This document shows, one piece after another, positions 16,025 to 25,194 of a stretch of 64,000 nt of DNA. The notes beneath the pieces are model-generated. The model was not told the DNA's origin and searched no databases. It was given only the letters and a program-made list of their open reading frames with translations. The stretch is taken from NCBI RefSeq assembly GCF_001748385.1, contig NZ_BCLI01000004.1, positions 248,001 to 312,000 of the forward strand, given 5' to 3'. The stretch comes from Vulcanisaeta thermophila (GTDB lineage Archaea; Thermoproteota; Thermoprotei; Thermoproteales; Thermocladiaceae). Made by a program: the position numbers and the translations under genes. Within the stretch, counting starts at the first letter, position 1. Each line of letters starts with the position of its first letter.

Positions 16025-16486
16025 ATGGCTTCACAGGGTGTTAGTTGTAGAATTTACGCCCTGAGGGCTGTGGGTGGTCAGGAGTACAACGTGGCCTTCA
16101 TGCTAAAGACCAGGATAGAGGCCAGGGGCCTGGATAAGGTTAGGGTTTCCTCAATAGTGGTGTTGCCAACGCTTAAGGGATTTGTGTTTGTGGAGGGCTC
16201 CATGCCCTATGAAATACAGGACCTAGCCACGGGCATTAAGCATTACAGGGGCATGGTTAGGGGCGTCATTAACCCGGATGATGTGGTGAGCACGCTTTCC
16301 AAGCCCGTGGAGATTAACGTGGGTGATGTGGTTGAGGTTATTGCCGAACCCTTTAGGGGTTATAGGGCTAGGGTGGTTGGTATTGATAGGCAGAAGGGCC
16401 AGGTTCAGTTGCAGCTTTTGGACTCCTCAAGCAACATGCCCATCCTAGTGAGTATTAAGGGTGTTAGGAAAATTGAAAGTAAGTAA
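16025..16486 (+). CDS. spt5: Transcription elongation factor Spt5 (NusG)
   Basis: 153 residues: an NGN domain (about 1-90), with AVGGQEYNVAFML and GFVFVEGS, then a KOW domain (about 95-150), with GDVVEVIAEPFRGYRARVVGID. It clamps RNA polymerase around DNA together with Spt4. It leads into the ribosomal protein run rpl11-rpl1-rpl10. The AT-rich element near 15990-16005 is the likely TATA for ATG 16025. Confidence 0.95.
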   Translation: MASQGVSCRIYALRAVGGQEYNVAFMLKTRIEARGLDKVRVSSIVVLPTLKGFVFVEGSMPYEIQDLATGIKHYRGMVRGVINPDDVVSTLSKPVEINVGDVVEVIAEPFRGYRARVVGIDRQKGQVQLQLLDSSSNMPILVSIKGVRKIESK

Positions 16487-16532
16487 GAAAAAGGCAAAAA
16501 TTAAAATCCAGCCCTCCCACCCTTAGCACGCT

Positions 16533-17051
16533 ATGGTTAAGAGGGTCGTTAAGATAACCGTGACGCCCGGAAAGGCTGGGGGACCAGCCATACAACAACT
16601 AAGCCAGTACGGCCTAGACCCCGCCAAGGTGGCTGACGAAATTAATAAGAGGACCAGGATACTAAGTAACTACGGGATTAATAACCTCTTCGTGGAGTTA
16701 GAGATTGATGAGGAGAGCAAGAGGTACGTTGTGAAGCCCGAGCTACCCCCAATCGGTGACTTACTACTGAAGGCCGTGGGTAAGGACACGGGGTCCCACC
16801 AAGCTGGTAAGGAGATCATTGGCAATATAAGCTTTGAGAAGGTTGCCGAGATCGCATACATCAAGTGGGAGGAGTTAAGGAGTAGGGACTTCCTAAACGC
16901 CGTTAAGCAGGTGGTGAGTGCATGCCGTAGTGTTGGCATTACGATTGACGGTAAGGACCCGAAGCAGGTACTTAAGGAGTTGAGTGGTGAGGCTTACCAG
17001 GGCGTCATCAGGAAGTTTGAGGACATGCTCAGGCAGGAGGGTAGGTTGTGA
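16533..17051 (+). CDS. rpl11: Large ribosomal subunit protein uL11
   Basis: 172 residues. N-terminal domain has the conserved PGKAGGPAIQQLSQYGLD loop, and the RNA-binding C-terminal domain has the KDTGSHQAGKE region. It forms the GTPase-associated centre with 23S rRNA and the P0 stalk encoded two genes downstream. ATG 16533 follows an AT-rich gap (AAAAATTAAAATCC) that carries its own TATA element. Confidence 0.96.
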   Translation: MVKRVVKITVTPGKAGGPAIQQLSQYGLDPAKVADEINKRTRILSNYGINNLFVELEIDEESKRYVVKPELPPIGDLLLKAVGKDTGSHQAGKEIIGNISFEKVAEIAYIKWEELRSRDFLNAVKQVVSACRSVGITIDGKDPKQVLKELSGEAYQGVIRKFEDMLRQEGRL

Positions 17052-17097
17052 CCCATTGGGCTAAAATTAATAAGGCATTAGTTAATGGCGGTTCTGT

Positions 17098-17754
17098 ATG
17101 AGTTTCGACATTAACTCGATAATAAAGGCCGTGGAGGAGGCCAAGGCCAAGGCCAAGAGGAGGAGGTTTGTTCAGTCGTACGAGTTAATAATTAGGCTGA
17201 GGGATTACGACGTTAAGAACCAAGCCAACAGGTTCAACATAACCCTAGCCCTGCCCCACCAACTCCCCGAGAAGGTTCCCAGGGTCTGCGCAATAATGAG
17301 CGGTGCCATGGTCCTCGCAGCCAGGGACGCTAAGGCCGACCTAGTGCTCACTAGGGAGGATGTGGAGAAGCTGGCTGGTAATAAGAAGGAGATTAGGAAG
17401 TTGGCGAATTCCTGTGATTACTTCATAGCATCGCCTGACCTAATGGTCCTCATTGGTAGGGTCATGGGCCAAATACTGGGTCCCAGGAATAAGATGCCCG
17501 AGGTGGTACAGCCAAACGCGGACATTAAGGCGGTGATTGAGAGGCTTAGGAGGAGTGTTAGGGTTAGGATTAAGGATCAACCCCAGATACAGTGTAGGGT
17601 TGGTACTGAGAGCATGGATCCCAAGGCAGTTGCCGAGAACATAATGGCTGTGCTCGATGAGGTGATTAGGAGGGTATCTCCGGAGCACGTTGATAGCATA
17701 GTGATAAAGTTAACCATGGGCCCACCCATTGTGGTTAAACCAGCCAGTGAGTGA
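17098..17754 (+). CDS. rpl1: Large ribosomal subunit protein uL1
   Basis: 218 residues. Recognisable by FNITLALPHQLP, the hinge GPRNKMPEVV and the C-terminal SPEHVDSIVIKLTMGPP. It binds the mobile L1 stalk of 23S rRNA, and in archaea it can repress its own operon by binding its mRNA. It is followed by rpl10 with a 39-base gap that contains another TATA element. Confidence 0.96.
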   Translation: MSFDINSIIKAVEEAKAKAKRRRFVQSYELIIRLRDYDVKNQANRFNITLALPHQLPEKVPRVCAIMSGAMVLAARDAKADLVLTREDVEKLAGNKKEIRKLANSCDYFIASPDLMVLIGRVMGQILGPRNKMPEVVQPNADIKAVIERLRRSVRVRIKDQPQIQCRVGTESMDPKAVAENIMAVLDEVIRRVSPEHVDSIVIKLTMGPPIVVKPASE

Positions 17755-17793
17755 TTTGATTAGGGAAAAAGTTAATTAAGGTCTTGGGTCACT

Positions 17794-18867
17794 GTGGTGC
17801 GAGTTATGGGGCAAGTCTTTAGGCGAAGTTACGTTAGGACCAAGCCCTACCCCGAGAAGAAGGTTAGGATCGTTAATGAGCTGAAGGAGCTCTTCTCAAA
17901 GTACGAGTCACTATTCGTGATAGACCTGCACGGAACACCCAACAGGATTATCCAGGAGTATAGGTTCTGGCTCAGGAGGCGTGGTGCCAGGGTTATCAAG
18001 ACAAAGAACACCCTAGCCCTACTGGCACTGAAGCAGTTGGTGGGTGATGTGCCTGAGGAGATTGAGAAGGTGTTCACTGGCGAGAACCTATTCATATTCA
18101 CCAACGAGAACCCCTTTGAATTCACCAGGTGGATTGAGGAGAATGGTGTTAGGAGGGAGGCAAGGCCAGGTGATATTGCACCCTTTGAGTTAGTGGTCCC
18201 CGCGGGTAACACGGGCATGAGCCCAGGGCCCATCATGAGCAAGTTTGGTAAGTTGAAAATACCCATTAGGGTCCAGGATGGTAAGATCTGGATTGTGAAG
18301 GACACAGTGGTTGCCAGGCCAGGGGATAAGATAACCGAGGACGTTGCTGACATCCTGTCCAAGCTCAAGGTTAAGCCCATATTCGAAACCCTCAGGGTAA
18401 AGGCCGTGGTGTACAAAATGAGAAGGCTCATACAGACCAGCGAGTTGAAACTAGACATTAAGCAGTATAGGAGCGACTTTGAGAACGCCGTTAGGTACGC
18501 ATTCAACCTGGCACTAAATACGGTGTACCCAACACCGGAGGTGTTGAGGATTAGTATTAGTAGGGCGTACACAGAGGCCATGAACCTGGCCGTGAACGCA
18601 GGCTTCATAATACCTGAGACCGCGCAGCAGATAATAGCCAAGGCCGTGGCCCAGGCAAACGCGTTAGCCTCGGTCATAGCCCCAAGGGCACCTCAACTAA
18701 ACCTACAAGTAACAACCCAGGTGGCCCCACAGCCACAGGCACCCACCGAGGCTAAGGGTGGGGAGGAGAAGAAGGCTGAGGAGAAGAAGGAGGGTGGAGA
18801 GGAAGAGAGGAAGGAGGGTCCGAGCGAGGAGGAGATTGCGGCGGGATTCGCAAGCCTCTTTGGTTAA
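17794..18867 (+). CDS. rpl10: Large ribosomal subunit protein uL10 (P0)
   Basis: 357 residues, the long archaeal P0 type. The N-terminal RNA-binding domain is followed by the P1-binding helical region (about 230-290), an Ala/Pro linker, a Lys/Glu-rich stretch, and the factor-binding tail ending AAGFASLFG. It carries P1 dimers and recruits translational GTPases. Start GTG 17794 or 17797 fits the TATA element AGTTAATTAAGG upstream; ATG 17806 is an alternative. The P1 gene (rpl12) normally follows but is absent here. Confidence 0.95.
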   Translation: MVRVMGQVFRRSYVRTKPYPEKKVRIVNELKELFSKYESLFVIDLHGTPNRIIQEYRFWLRRRGARVIKTKNTLALLALKQLVGDVPEEIEKVFTGENLFIFTNENPFEFTRWIEENGVRREARPGDIAPFELVVPAGNTGMSPGPIMSKFGKLKIPIRVQDGKIWIVKDTVVARPGDKITEDVADILSKLKVKPIFETLRVKAVVYKMRRLIQTSELKLDIKQYRSDFENAVRYAFNLALNTVYPTPEVLRISISRAYTEAMNLAVNAGFIIPETAQQIIAKAVAQANALASVIAPRAPQLNLQVTTQVAPQPQAPTEAKGGEEKKAEEKKEGGEEERKEGPSEEEIAAGFASLFG

Positions 18868-18920
18868 TTGTTAAGGGCAAAACATATATCTCTGTATCCT
18901 TGGGAACTCTATAGAGGTGG

Positions 18921-19832
18921 GTGCTTTTGGTTAAGGTACTCAACCCACTACAGGGTGTGTATCAATTGGATCTAGAGCCTGGTGGTTTTACGAACCTCGT
19001 CTCCGTATACCTAGTGGATACGGGCAGGGGCTTCATAATGTTTGAGGGTGGGCCCGCAGTAACGAGCAATGAAATGCTAAGCGCCACTAGGTCGTTACGT
19101 GCCAATGTGACCCACGTGTTCCTAACCCACGTTCACATAGACCACTACGGTGGGTCAGGAATCATAGGGTTACTGAACCCTGGGGTTGAGTACTACGTGC
19201 ACCCTAGGGGCTCGAAGGCCCTTAGGAATCCAGACATTGTGTGGGTCCCAGCCAGGGAGGCCATGGGCTGGCTCGGCGAGCTTTACGGTAAACCCCTCGA
19301 GGTTTCACAGGGTAGCATCAGGGAGACTAGGGATGGCGATGTCATTACCATTGGTGATGTGACGGTGGAGGTGGTGCATACGCCAGGCCACGCGAGTCAT
19401 CATCAATCATTCATTATTAAGCCACACGACCTGTTGGTAGTGGGGGATGCGGCTGGCATTTATGTTAAGGAGCTGGATTACGTAATACCCACCACAATGG
19501 AGCCCCTGAGGCTTGATATGTACATTGAGAGTATTAAGAAGCTCATTGCAAGGAACCCCAGGTACATAGCCTACACACACCACCTCATAGTGCCCAATGC
19601 CACCGAGTTATTAAGTAGGCACTTGAGGCAGGTGGAGGTTTGGAGGGGCGCCATTGAGGAGGCCGTTAGGGAGGGATTGAGCGTTGATGATGCCGAGAAA
19701 TTACTGATTGAGAGGGATGATGGGCTACGTGGCGTTTATGAAAGGCTTAGGTCCATGAGGGCTCATTACCACCTATTCAGGATGGCTATTGATGGTTTGT
19801 ACAAGTACATTAAGGGTGGGAGGACTGGTTGA
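18921..19832 (+). CDS. Metallo-beta-lactamase-fold hydrolase
   Basis: 303 residues. The two-zinc site is visible as THVHIDH (near 70), HTPGH (near 155), GDAAG (near 174), and a final His in YTHH near 217. A helical C-terminal extension follows. This resembles the glyoxalase-II/flavoprotein-like subgroup with an extra C-terminal domain; the substrate is unknown. GTG 18921 is the chosen start, with a TATA-like ACATATAT element at about 18880-18890. Confidence 0.85.
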   Translation: MLLVKVLNPLQGVYQLDLEPGGFTNLVSVYLVDTGRGFIMFEGGPAVTSNEMLSATRSLRANVTHVFLTHVHIDHYGGSGIIGLLNPGVEYYVHPRGSKALRNPDIVWVPAREAMGWLGELYGKPLEVSQGSIRETRDGDVITIGDVTVEVVHTPGHASHHQSFIIKPHDLLVVGDAAGIYVKELDYVIPTTMEPLRLDMYIESIKKLIARNPRYIAYTHHLIVPNATELLSRHLRQVEVWRGAIEEAVREGLSVDDAEKLLIERDDGLRGVYERLRSMRAHYHLFRMAIDGLYKYIKGGRTG

Positions 19833-19902
19833 TCACCGTGTAAATTTAATTCTGAGAGGGGGAAAGTATAAAAATCCATGGTATTAATTCTCAACATCAA
19901 TT

Positions 19903-22680
19903 ATGGAGGAGTTGAGGACTAGAATGTTCGTGAGCAAGCAATTCCTAAGGAAACAGTGCCCCTATTGCAAACACTTCTACTGGACACTAAACCCCAACCA
20001 GGAGAATTGCGGTGACCAGCCCTGCACACCGTACCTCTTCATAGGGAACCCACCTGGGACTTTTAGGCCTGAGTCCATTAGGGATGTTAGGGAGAGGTTC
20101 CTCAGCTTCTTCGAGAGGCATGGGCATACCAGGATTAAGAGGTACCCCGTGGTGGCCAGGTGGAGGAGCGATGTTTATCTGGTGGGTGCTTCAATATACG
20201 ACTTCCAGCCCTGGGTCACCGAGGGTATTGTGCCACCACCAGCCAACCCGCTCACCCTTTCACAACCCAGCATTAGGTTTACGGATATTGATAAGGTGGG
20301 ACGTAGCGGCAGGCACTTAACGGGTTTCGAGATGATGGCACACCACGCATTTAACTACCCCGACAAGTATGTCTACTGGATTGATGAGACCGTGGAGTTA
20401 GCCCATGAATTCTTCACCAGGGAGTTGGGGCTCAGGGATGATGAGATAACGTATAAGGAGAACATATGGGAAGGTGGTGGGAATGCCGGCGAGTGCCTTG
20501 AGGTATTGGTGGGTGGGCTTGAGATAGCCACCCTGGTCTTCATGCACTACAGGACCGTTAATGGTAAGTACGTGGACATGCCCATGAAGATTGTGGATAC
20601 CGGCTATGGACTCGAGAGGATTTACTGGCTGTTGACCGGGAAGCCCACGGTTTACGATGCGGTGTTCGGACCCTTCATAGAAAGGCTAAGGACTAGGCTA
20701 GGGCTCCCCAAGCCCAGTGATGAGGTTTTGAGGCACCTAGCCACTTACTTTGGGCAGTTGGACCCCGAGGTCCTCAGTATCGAGAAGGCTTACCAATACA
20801 TAGCGGGTAAGGTGGGTATGGATGCCAATGATGTTAAGAACCTAATGAGGGCCCAGGAGATGCTCTACATAATCAGTGACCATGGCAGGACCGTATCATG
20901 GATGATGGCTGATGGTGTAATACCAAGCAACTCGGGCATTGGTTACCTGGCCAGGATGGTTCTCAGGAGGATGCTTAAGAGCATGTACACCGCGGGCGTT
21001 GAGCTGCCCCTTGTGGAGGTTATGAATATGGAGCTGGAATTCCTAAGGGATGATTACCCAGAGGTTTACGAGGAGAGGCAAACCATACTGGAGTTGGCGG
21101 ATCTTGAGGAGAGGAGGTTCAGGAACCTAATTAGGGAGGCCCCATCGATAGTGGACAGGGTTGTGAGGGAGAGGGAGAGGAGGACTGGTAAGAGGGTCCT
21201 TGAGGTTGATGACCTAGTAACCCTCTATGACTCCCAGGGACTACCGCCCGAGATTGTGAAGGATGTGGCGGGTAAATTGAATGTGGAGGTCAGGGTACCC
21301 GACGACTTCTACTCCAGGTTGGCAAGTAAGTACCAGAGGCAGGCGGTCGAGGCCGAGAAGCCTAAGGTTGATGTGAACCCTGTGGAGGTTCAGGACCTAC
21401 CACCCACCAGGGAGTTATTCTATGAGAATGTGGAGCTATTTCAATTCAAGGCCAGGGTCCTCAGGGTTTTGAGGGGTAAGTACGTGGTCCTGGACCAAAC
21501 AGCCTTCTACCCAGAGGGTGGTGGGCAGGTGGCGGATCAGGGCGTGATTAGGCATGGTGGTGGTGAGGCCAGGGTTGTGGATGTTCAGAGGGTGGGCCCC
21601 GTGATCGTGCACGTGATAGAGGGCGTGCCCCCAAGGGAGGGTGAGGAGGTTGTGGGTCTCGTTGATGAGGTTCGCAGGAGGGATCTCATGAGGATGCACA
21701 CGGCCACGCACATACTACTGCAGAGCATTAGGCGTGTCCTGGGTAGGCATGTTTGGCAGGCGGGTGCCGAGAAGAACATACCCTTCAGTAGGCTTGACGT
21801 GACGCATTACAAGTTGCCAAGTAGGGATGAGATTAGGAAGATTGAGGAGTTGGCGAACCAGGTGGTCCTTGCCAACAAGCCCGTGATAATCAAGTGGCTT
21901 AGCAGGACCGATGCCGAGTCCAAGTTCGGGGTTTACATATACCAGGGGGGTGCCGTACCCGGTGCCAAGTTAAGGATTGTGCAGGTGGGTGGTGATGATG
22001 AGCCGTACGATGTGGAGGCTTGCGGTGGAACCCACGTGATTAGGACTGGGGATATTGGCATGATTAAGATTGTTAGGGTGGAGAAGATACAGGAGGGTGT
22101 GGTTAGGTTCATATTCACCACGGGCAGGCACGCACTGTACTACTCGGAGCAGTTGGATGACTACGTTAGTAGGGCTGCAGAGTTAATGGGGGTCAGTAAG
22201 GATGATGTGGTTAAGGGTGTTGAGGGGTTGATGATGGAGATTAAGAGGAGGGATGACAGAATAAGGGGCCTAATGAGGAGGGTTATCAAGGGCGATATTG
22301 CGGAGGCCATGAGCAGGGAGGAGAGAGTGGGTAACTTGGTATTTACATACCTGGAGTATGAGGGTGAGGAGCAGCAATACATACAGGAGTTGGCTAGGGA
22401 GTACCTGAGGAATAGGCCAAGCGCCGTACTCCTGATAGTAAATAGGAGGGAAAGGGGCACCGAGTACATGGTCTACCTGGGGCAGGAATCGGCGAAGTAC
22501 GTGAGCGCCAGGGATGTAGTGAACACGTTGAACTCCACCGTTAATGGTAAGGGAGGGGGTTCATTAACATATGGTCAGGGATTCGTGCAGGGAAGACCCA
22601 GTGTTGAGGAGTTCCTTAATGGGCTTAGGCGGGCATTATCATCACCAAGCTCAAATACCTCTCCTCGAAACCTTACCTAA
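19903..22680 (+). CDS. alaS: Alanyl-tRNA synthetase, archaeal type
   Basis: 925 residues. The archaeal N-terminal extension has CPYC (near 19-22) and paired Cys at about 36-41. A class II catalytic core follows with RWRSDVYLVGASIYDFQPW. The editing domain has the HTATH zinc motif near 600 and CGGTH near 707, and a C-terminal oligomerisation and DHHA1 domain completes it. Charges tRNA-Ala and clears mischarged Ser/Gly. The last 30 bases overlap a convergent gene. The TATA element is AAGTATAAAAATCC just upstream of ATG 19903. Confidence 0.97.
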   Translation: MEELRTRMFVSKQFLRKQCPYCKHFYWTLNPNQENCGDQPCTPYLFIGNPPGTFRPESIRDVRERFLSFFERHGHTRIKRYPVVARWRSDVYLVGASIYDFQPWVTEGIVPPPANPLTLSQPSIRFTDIDKVGRSGRHLTGFEMMAHHAFNYPDKYVYWIDETVELAHEFFTRELGLRDDEITYKENIWEGGGNAGECLEVLVGGLEIATLVFMHYRTVNGKYVDMPMKIVDTGYGLERIYWLLTGKPTVYDAVFGPFIERLRTRLGLPKPSDEVLRHLATYFGQLDPEVLSIEKAYQYIAGKVGMDANDVKNLMRAQEMLYIISDHGRTVSWMMADGVIPSNSGIGYLARMVLRRMLKSMYTAGVELPLVEVMNMELEFLRDDYPEVYEERQTILELADLEERRFRNLIREAPSIVDRVVRERERRTGKRVLEVDDLVTLYDSQGLPPEIVKDVAGKLNVEVRVPDDFYSRLASKYQRQAVEAEKPKVDVNPVEVQDLPPTRELFYENVELFQFKARVLRVLRGKYVVLDQTAFYPEGGGQVADQGVIRHGGGEARVVDVQRVGPVIVHVIEGVPPREGEEVVGLVDEVRRRDLMRMHTATHILLQSIRRVLGRHVWQAGAEKNIPFSRLDVTHYKLPSRDEIRKIEELANQVVLANKPVIIKWLSRTDAESKFGVYIYQGGAVPGAKLRIVQVGGDDEPYDVEACGGTHVIRTGDIGMIKIVRVEKIQEGVVRFIFTTGRHALYYSEQLDDYVSRAAELMGVSKDDVVKGVEGLMMEIKRRDDRIRGLMRRVIKGDIAEAMSREERVGNLVFTYLEYEGEEQQYIQELAREYLRNRPSAVLLIVNRRERGTEYMVYLGQESAKYVSARDVVNTLNSTVNGKGGGSLTYGQGFVQGRPSVEEFLNGLRRALSSPSSNTSPRNLT

Positions 22681-23070
22681 CTCATCCCTGAAGCACCAAA
22701 GACCCTCACCAATATCCAGTATCACAATACCAAGCTTACTCAATAACTTATCGCTTAGGAGGACCTCATCAGCCCTGTCGCTAATGGCCACGTGGGCCAC
22801 CACACCACCAACCTCACGGTCACTCTCCACAACCCACACACTTATCGCATTGGGTATCAGGATGAGCTTTGTAACCGTGCCATCAGCCAGTACGTAATTC
22901 CTAACCTCAGAGCCACTGGGTAACTTGGGTAGTAACTCAAGCTCCTCCGCAATATTCCTCGGTATCAACACTTCAGGTTCGGCGGTTTCGTAACCCGTGG
23001 TGATCAATGCCTTGGTCACTACGGTCTTGCCCATTATGGATGATAAACGAACCCTAAGCCTAATTGCCAT
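22651..23070 (-). CDS. Retropepsin-like fold protein lacking the catalytic Asp
   Basis: About 139 residues. ALITTGYETAEPEVLIPRN has the layout of an archaeal aspartyl-protease (clan AA) active-site strand, where ALVDTG...VIP would be expected. The Asp of DTG is Thr here, so proteolysis by the usual mechanism is unlikely and a binding role is more plausible. TAATAAATAGG (about 23092-23102) gives a leaderless start at ATG 23070; a GTG at 23091 is also in frame. Convergent overlap with alaS. Family assignment is tentative. Confidence 0.6.
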   Translation of the reverse strand: MAIRLRVRLSSIMGKTVVTKALITTGYETAEPEVLIPRNIAEELELLPKLPSGSEVRNYVLADGTVTKLILIPNAISVWVVESDREVGGVVAHVAISDRADEVLLSDKLLSKLGIVILDIGEGLWCFRDELGKVSRRGI

Positions 23071-23155
23071 TAACCTATCATTAATTGGCACCTATTTATT
23101 ACTTTGCACGTAGGTTAGTAAGATTTTTATGCATTCTGGGGGCGGGGCATTTAAT

Positions 23156-24022
23156 ATGTCGAATATTAACAAGGCCCTGTTAATGGCCGTGATAGCCCTG
23201 GCCGTGGCCCTCATAGCCGTTGTGCTTTACTTCACGGTGATTGCCAAAACACCCACAGGCAAGGCCGCAACCCAATCCTCATCGCAGACTGGTTCCTTAA
23301 CGTCACTTTTAATGGAGGCCTTTTCCGATGGTGTGAAGCTTTGGTTTGGTTTGGTGTGTGTTTATCATAATTATGGTGAGTCCGCAGCCCTCTCACTAAT
23401 GCACTTACTGTACACTATCGGTTATGAGTATAACGTAGCCTATGTACAAACTGGGAACGCAACCTACGAGGTTGTTTACCCCATTATCCAGTATAACTAC
23501 CTGACTAGTAAGTACCCAAGCTGCTCCGTTAATTACAACATGAGTTACCTGGTTAATTACGTGGCCTCCGCGGGCAGTAATATAACCATTGTCCAGAAGT
23601 ACCTTGGAATCCCCAGTAGTTTCATGGGCACCCCACTCTTCCTAATCTACAATAGGCTTAACAACATTACGTATGTGGTGGTTGGGGCTTCACCGGCTCC
23701 TTTCACAGCCCTGAATTACTCCAGGGCTGGTGTGACCACGGTATTGACGTACCAGGGACAGGAGCTGGGCTACTCATTCAGGGCCAACGCCACTCAGGTG
23801 GGCTTCATTAATGGGTTGGTCAGTGAGGGACTTGGCTTTGGTAATCCCAACGCGAACATTGTAATTATCGAGCTCATGGACCCCACATGCCCGTACTGCG
23901 CGGTGTTCGATGTTCAGTACGGGAGCGAACTTGATTCGTTGGTGAATAATGGAACCATATACTACGTATTACTATACTTCCCAACGCACATACTGGGCTA
24001 TTACCCAGGGGGCATTGGTTAA
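23156..24022 (+). CDS. Membrane-anchored thioredoxin/DsbA-like protein, apparently C-terminally truncated
   Basis: About 288 residues. The signal-anchor helix is near residues 8-33. The long extracytoplasmic region rich in Asn/Tyr is followed by a thioredoxin-fold start with IIELMDPTCPYCAVFDVQYG. The CPYC redox motif is only about 45 residues from the stop. A complete Thioredoxin_4 domain would need a further helical insert and the cis-Pro strand, so the protein ends early. ATG 23156 is 26 bases from the TATA element AAGATTTTTATG. It may once have formed disulfides in exported proteins. Confidence 0.7.
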   Translation: MSNINKALLMAVIALAVALIAVVLYFTVIAKTPTGKAATQSSSQTGSLTSLLMEAFSDGVKLWFGLVCVYHNYGESAALSLMHLLYTIGYEYNVAYVQTGNATYEVVYPIIQYNYLTSKYPSCSVNYNMSYLVNYVASAGSNITIVQKYLGIPSSFMGTPLFLIYNRLNNITYVVVGASPAPFTALNYSRAGVTTVLTYQGQELGYSFRANATQVGFINGLVSEGLGFGNPNANIVIIELMDPTCPYCAVFDVQYGSELDSLVNNGTIYYVLLYFPTHILGYYPGGIG

Positions 24023-24037
24023 ATTAAGACTTTTAAA

Positions 24038-24060
24038 CACGTGGTTGCTGAAACCACGTG
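24038..24060. promoter_or_regulatory. Inverted repeat over the nac start site
   Basis: CACGTGGTT (24038-24046) and AACCACGTG (24052-24060) are perfect 9-bp inverted arms around a 5-base spacer. The right arm covers the GTG start of nac at 24058 and the left arm touches the TATA element (about 24029-24038). It could be an operator for autoregulation, or a terminator-like hairpin for the upstream gene. Confidence 0.45.
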
Positions 24061-24477
24061 GGCTTCAGTCCCAGGGAGGTAAGGAGGCTCCTTAAGAGGT
24101 TGGGTATTCAGGACCTGAACCTTGAGGAGGTGAGTAATGTGACCAAGGTCATGATATACCTGGGGGATGGTTCGGTTATAGAGATAAACAAGCCCGTGGT
24201 GGCCAGGATGAGGATGAGTGGGTTAACCATATACCAAGTTCAGACGAGTGATGCTGATGTGAGGGTGAGTAAACAAGCGGTGCCTCAGACCACGCCCTCA
24301 ATGATAATTACCGCAGCACCCACTCAATCAGCGTATACGCCAAGTGAGGAGGATGTGAAACTGGTCATGGAGCAAACCGGGTGTACTAGGGAGGAGGCGG
24401 TGAAGGCCCTCAGGGAGACCAATGGGGATATAGCGGAGGCGATAATGAGAATTCAACAGACGAGGCAAAGGCAATGA
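24058..24477 (+). CDS. nac: Nascent polypeptide-associated complex protein (aNAC)
   Basis: 139 residues: a NAC beta-barrel dimerisation domain (about 15-75) with KVMIYLGDGSVIEINKPVV, a Pro/Thr/Ser linker, then a UBA domain (about 97-136) with CTREEAVKALRETNGDIAEAI. The homodimer docks at the ribosome exit tunnel and shields nascent chains. The start is GTG 24058. Three ribosome-linked genes (alaS, nac, rpl10e) cluster here. Confidence 0.93.
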   Translation: MGFSPREVRRLLKRLGIQDLNLEEVSNVTKVMIYLGDGSVIEINKPVVARMRMSGLTIYQVQTSDADVRVSKQAVPQTTPSMIITAAPTQSAYTPSEEDVKLVMEQTGCTREEAVKALRETNGDIAEAIMRIQQTRQRQ

Positions 24478-24581
24478 GTGTGGAATCACGGGTTATTAAT
24501 GGCTTTTTAAGGGTCCCTGCAAGTGAGTACTTACGCCCTAAGGGGGAAAGATTTAAAGGTACCACCAATTAGCCTGGCACA

Positions 24582-25124
24582 ATGCCCCTGAGACCAGGTC
24601 GTTGTTATAGGAGGCTTAAGAGACCGTACACCAGGACTGAGTACATAGCTGGGGCTCCCTACGTCCAGATACCAAAGTTTGAGCTGGGTAATACGAGTCC
24701 TAAGGAGAGGGCTAGGTTTGATTTTGTTGTGGAGCTTGTTAATGAGGAGGTTGGGCAGATTAGGATGAATGCCCTGGAGGCCGCCAGGCAAATGGCCTAT
24801 AAGTACCTGTCTAAGTACGTTGGTGACCCTAACTTCTACCTTAAGATCAATGTTTACCCATTCCACGTAATTAGGGAGAATAAGATGTTGGCCATGGCTG
24901 GCGCCGACCGTTTGCAGCAGGGTATGAGGCTTGCCTTCGGTGTGCCCACGAATAGGGCTGCCAGGGTCTTGAGGGTTGGCACCCCAATAATGTATGTTGA
25001 GATTGAGGGTAAGAACCTAAACCACGCCAAGGAGGCCCTCAAGAGGGCTGCGTCCAAGTTGCCGCTGCCCACGAGGATTGTCATTAAGCCCCTTAGGCAG
25101 GTTACGAAGGTTAGCGCGGAGTAA
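24582..25124 (+). CDS. rpl10e: Large ribosomal subunit protein uL16 (archaeal L10e)
   Basis: 180 residues, starting PLRPGRCYR and containing YPFHVIRENKMLAMAGADRLQQGM, the L10e core that contacts the A-site tRNA in the large subunit. GATTTAAAGG upstream (near 24550-24560) is the TATA element for ATG 24582. Confidence 0.96.
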   Translation: MPLRPGRCYRRLKRPYTRTEYIAGAPYVQIPKFELGNTSPKERARFDFVVELVNEEVGQIRMNALEAARQMAYKYLSKYVGDPNFYLKINVYPFHVIRENKMLAMAGADRLQQGMRLAFGVPTNRAARVLRVGTPIMYVEIEGKNLNHAKEALKRAASKLPLPTRIVIKPLRQVTKVSAE

Positions 25125-25194
25125 TGAAGTGGGCTGGAGCATTAGCTTTTTAAGTTCTCCCTGTACTCTGTGGATAGTTAGGTGAGCTATTGAT

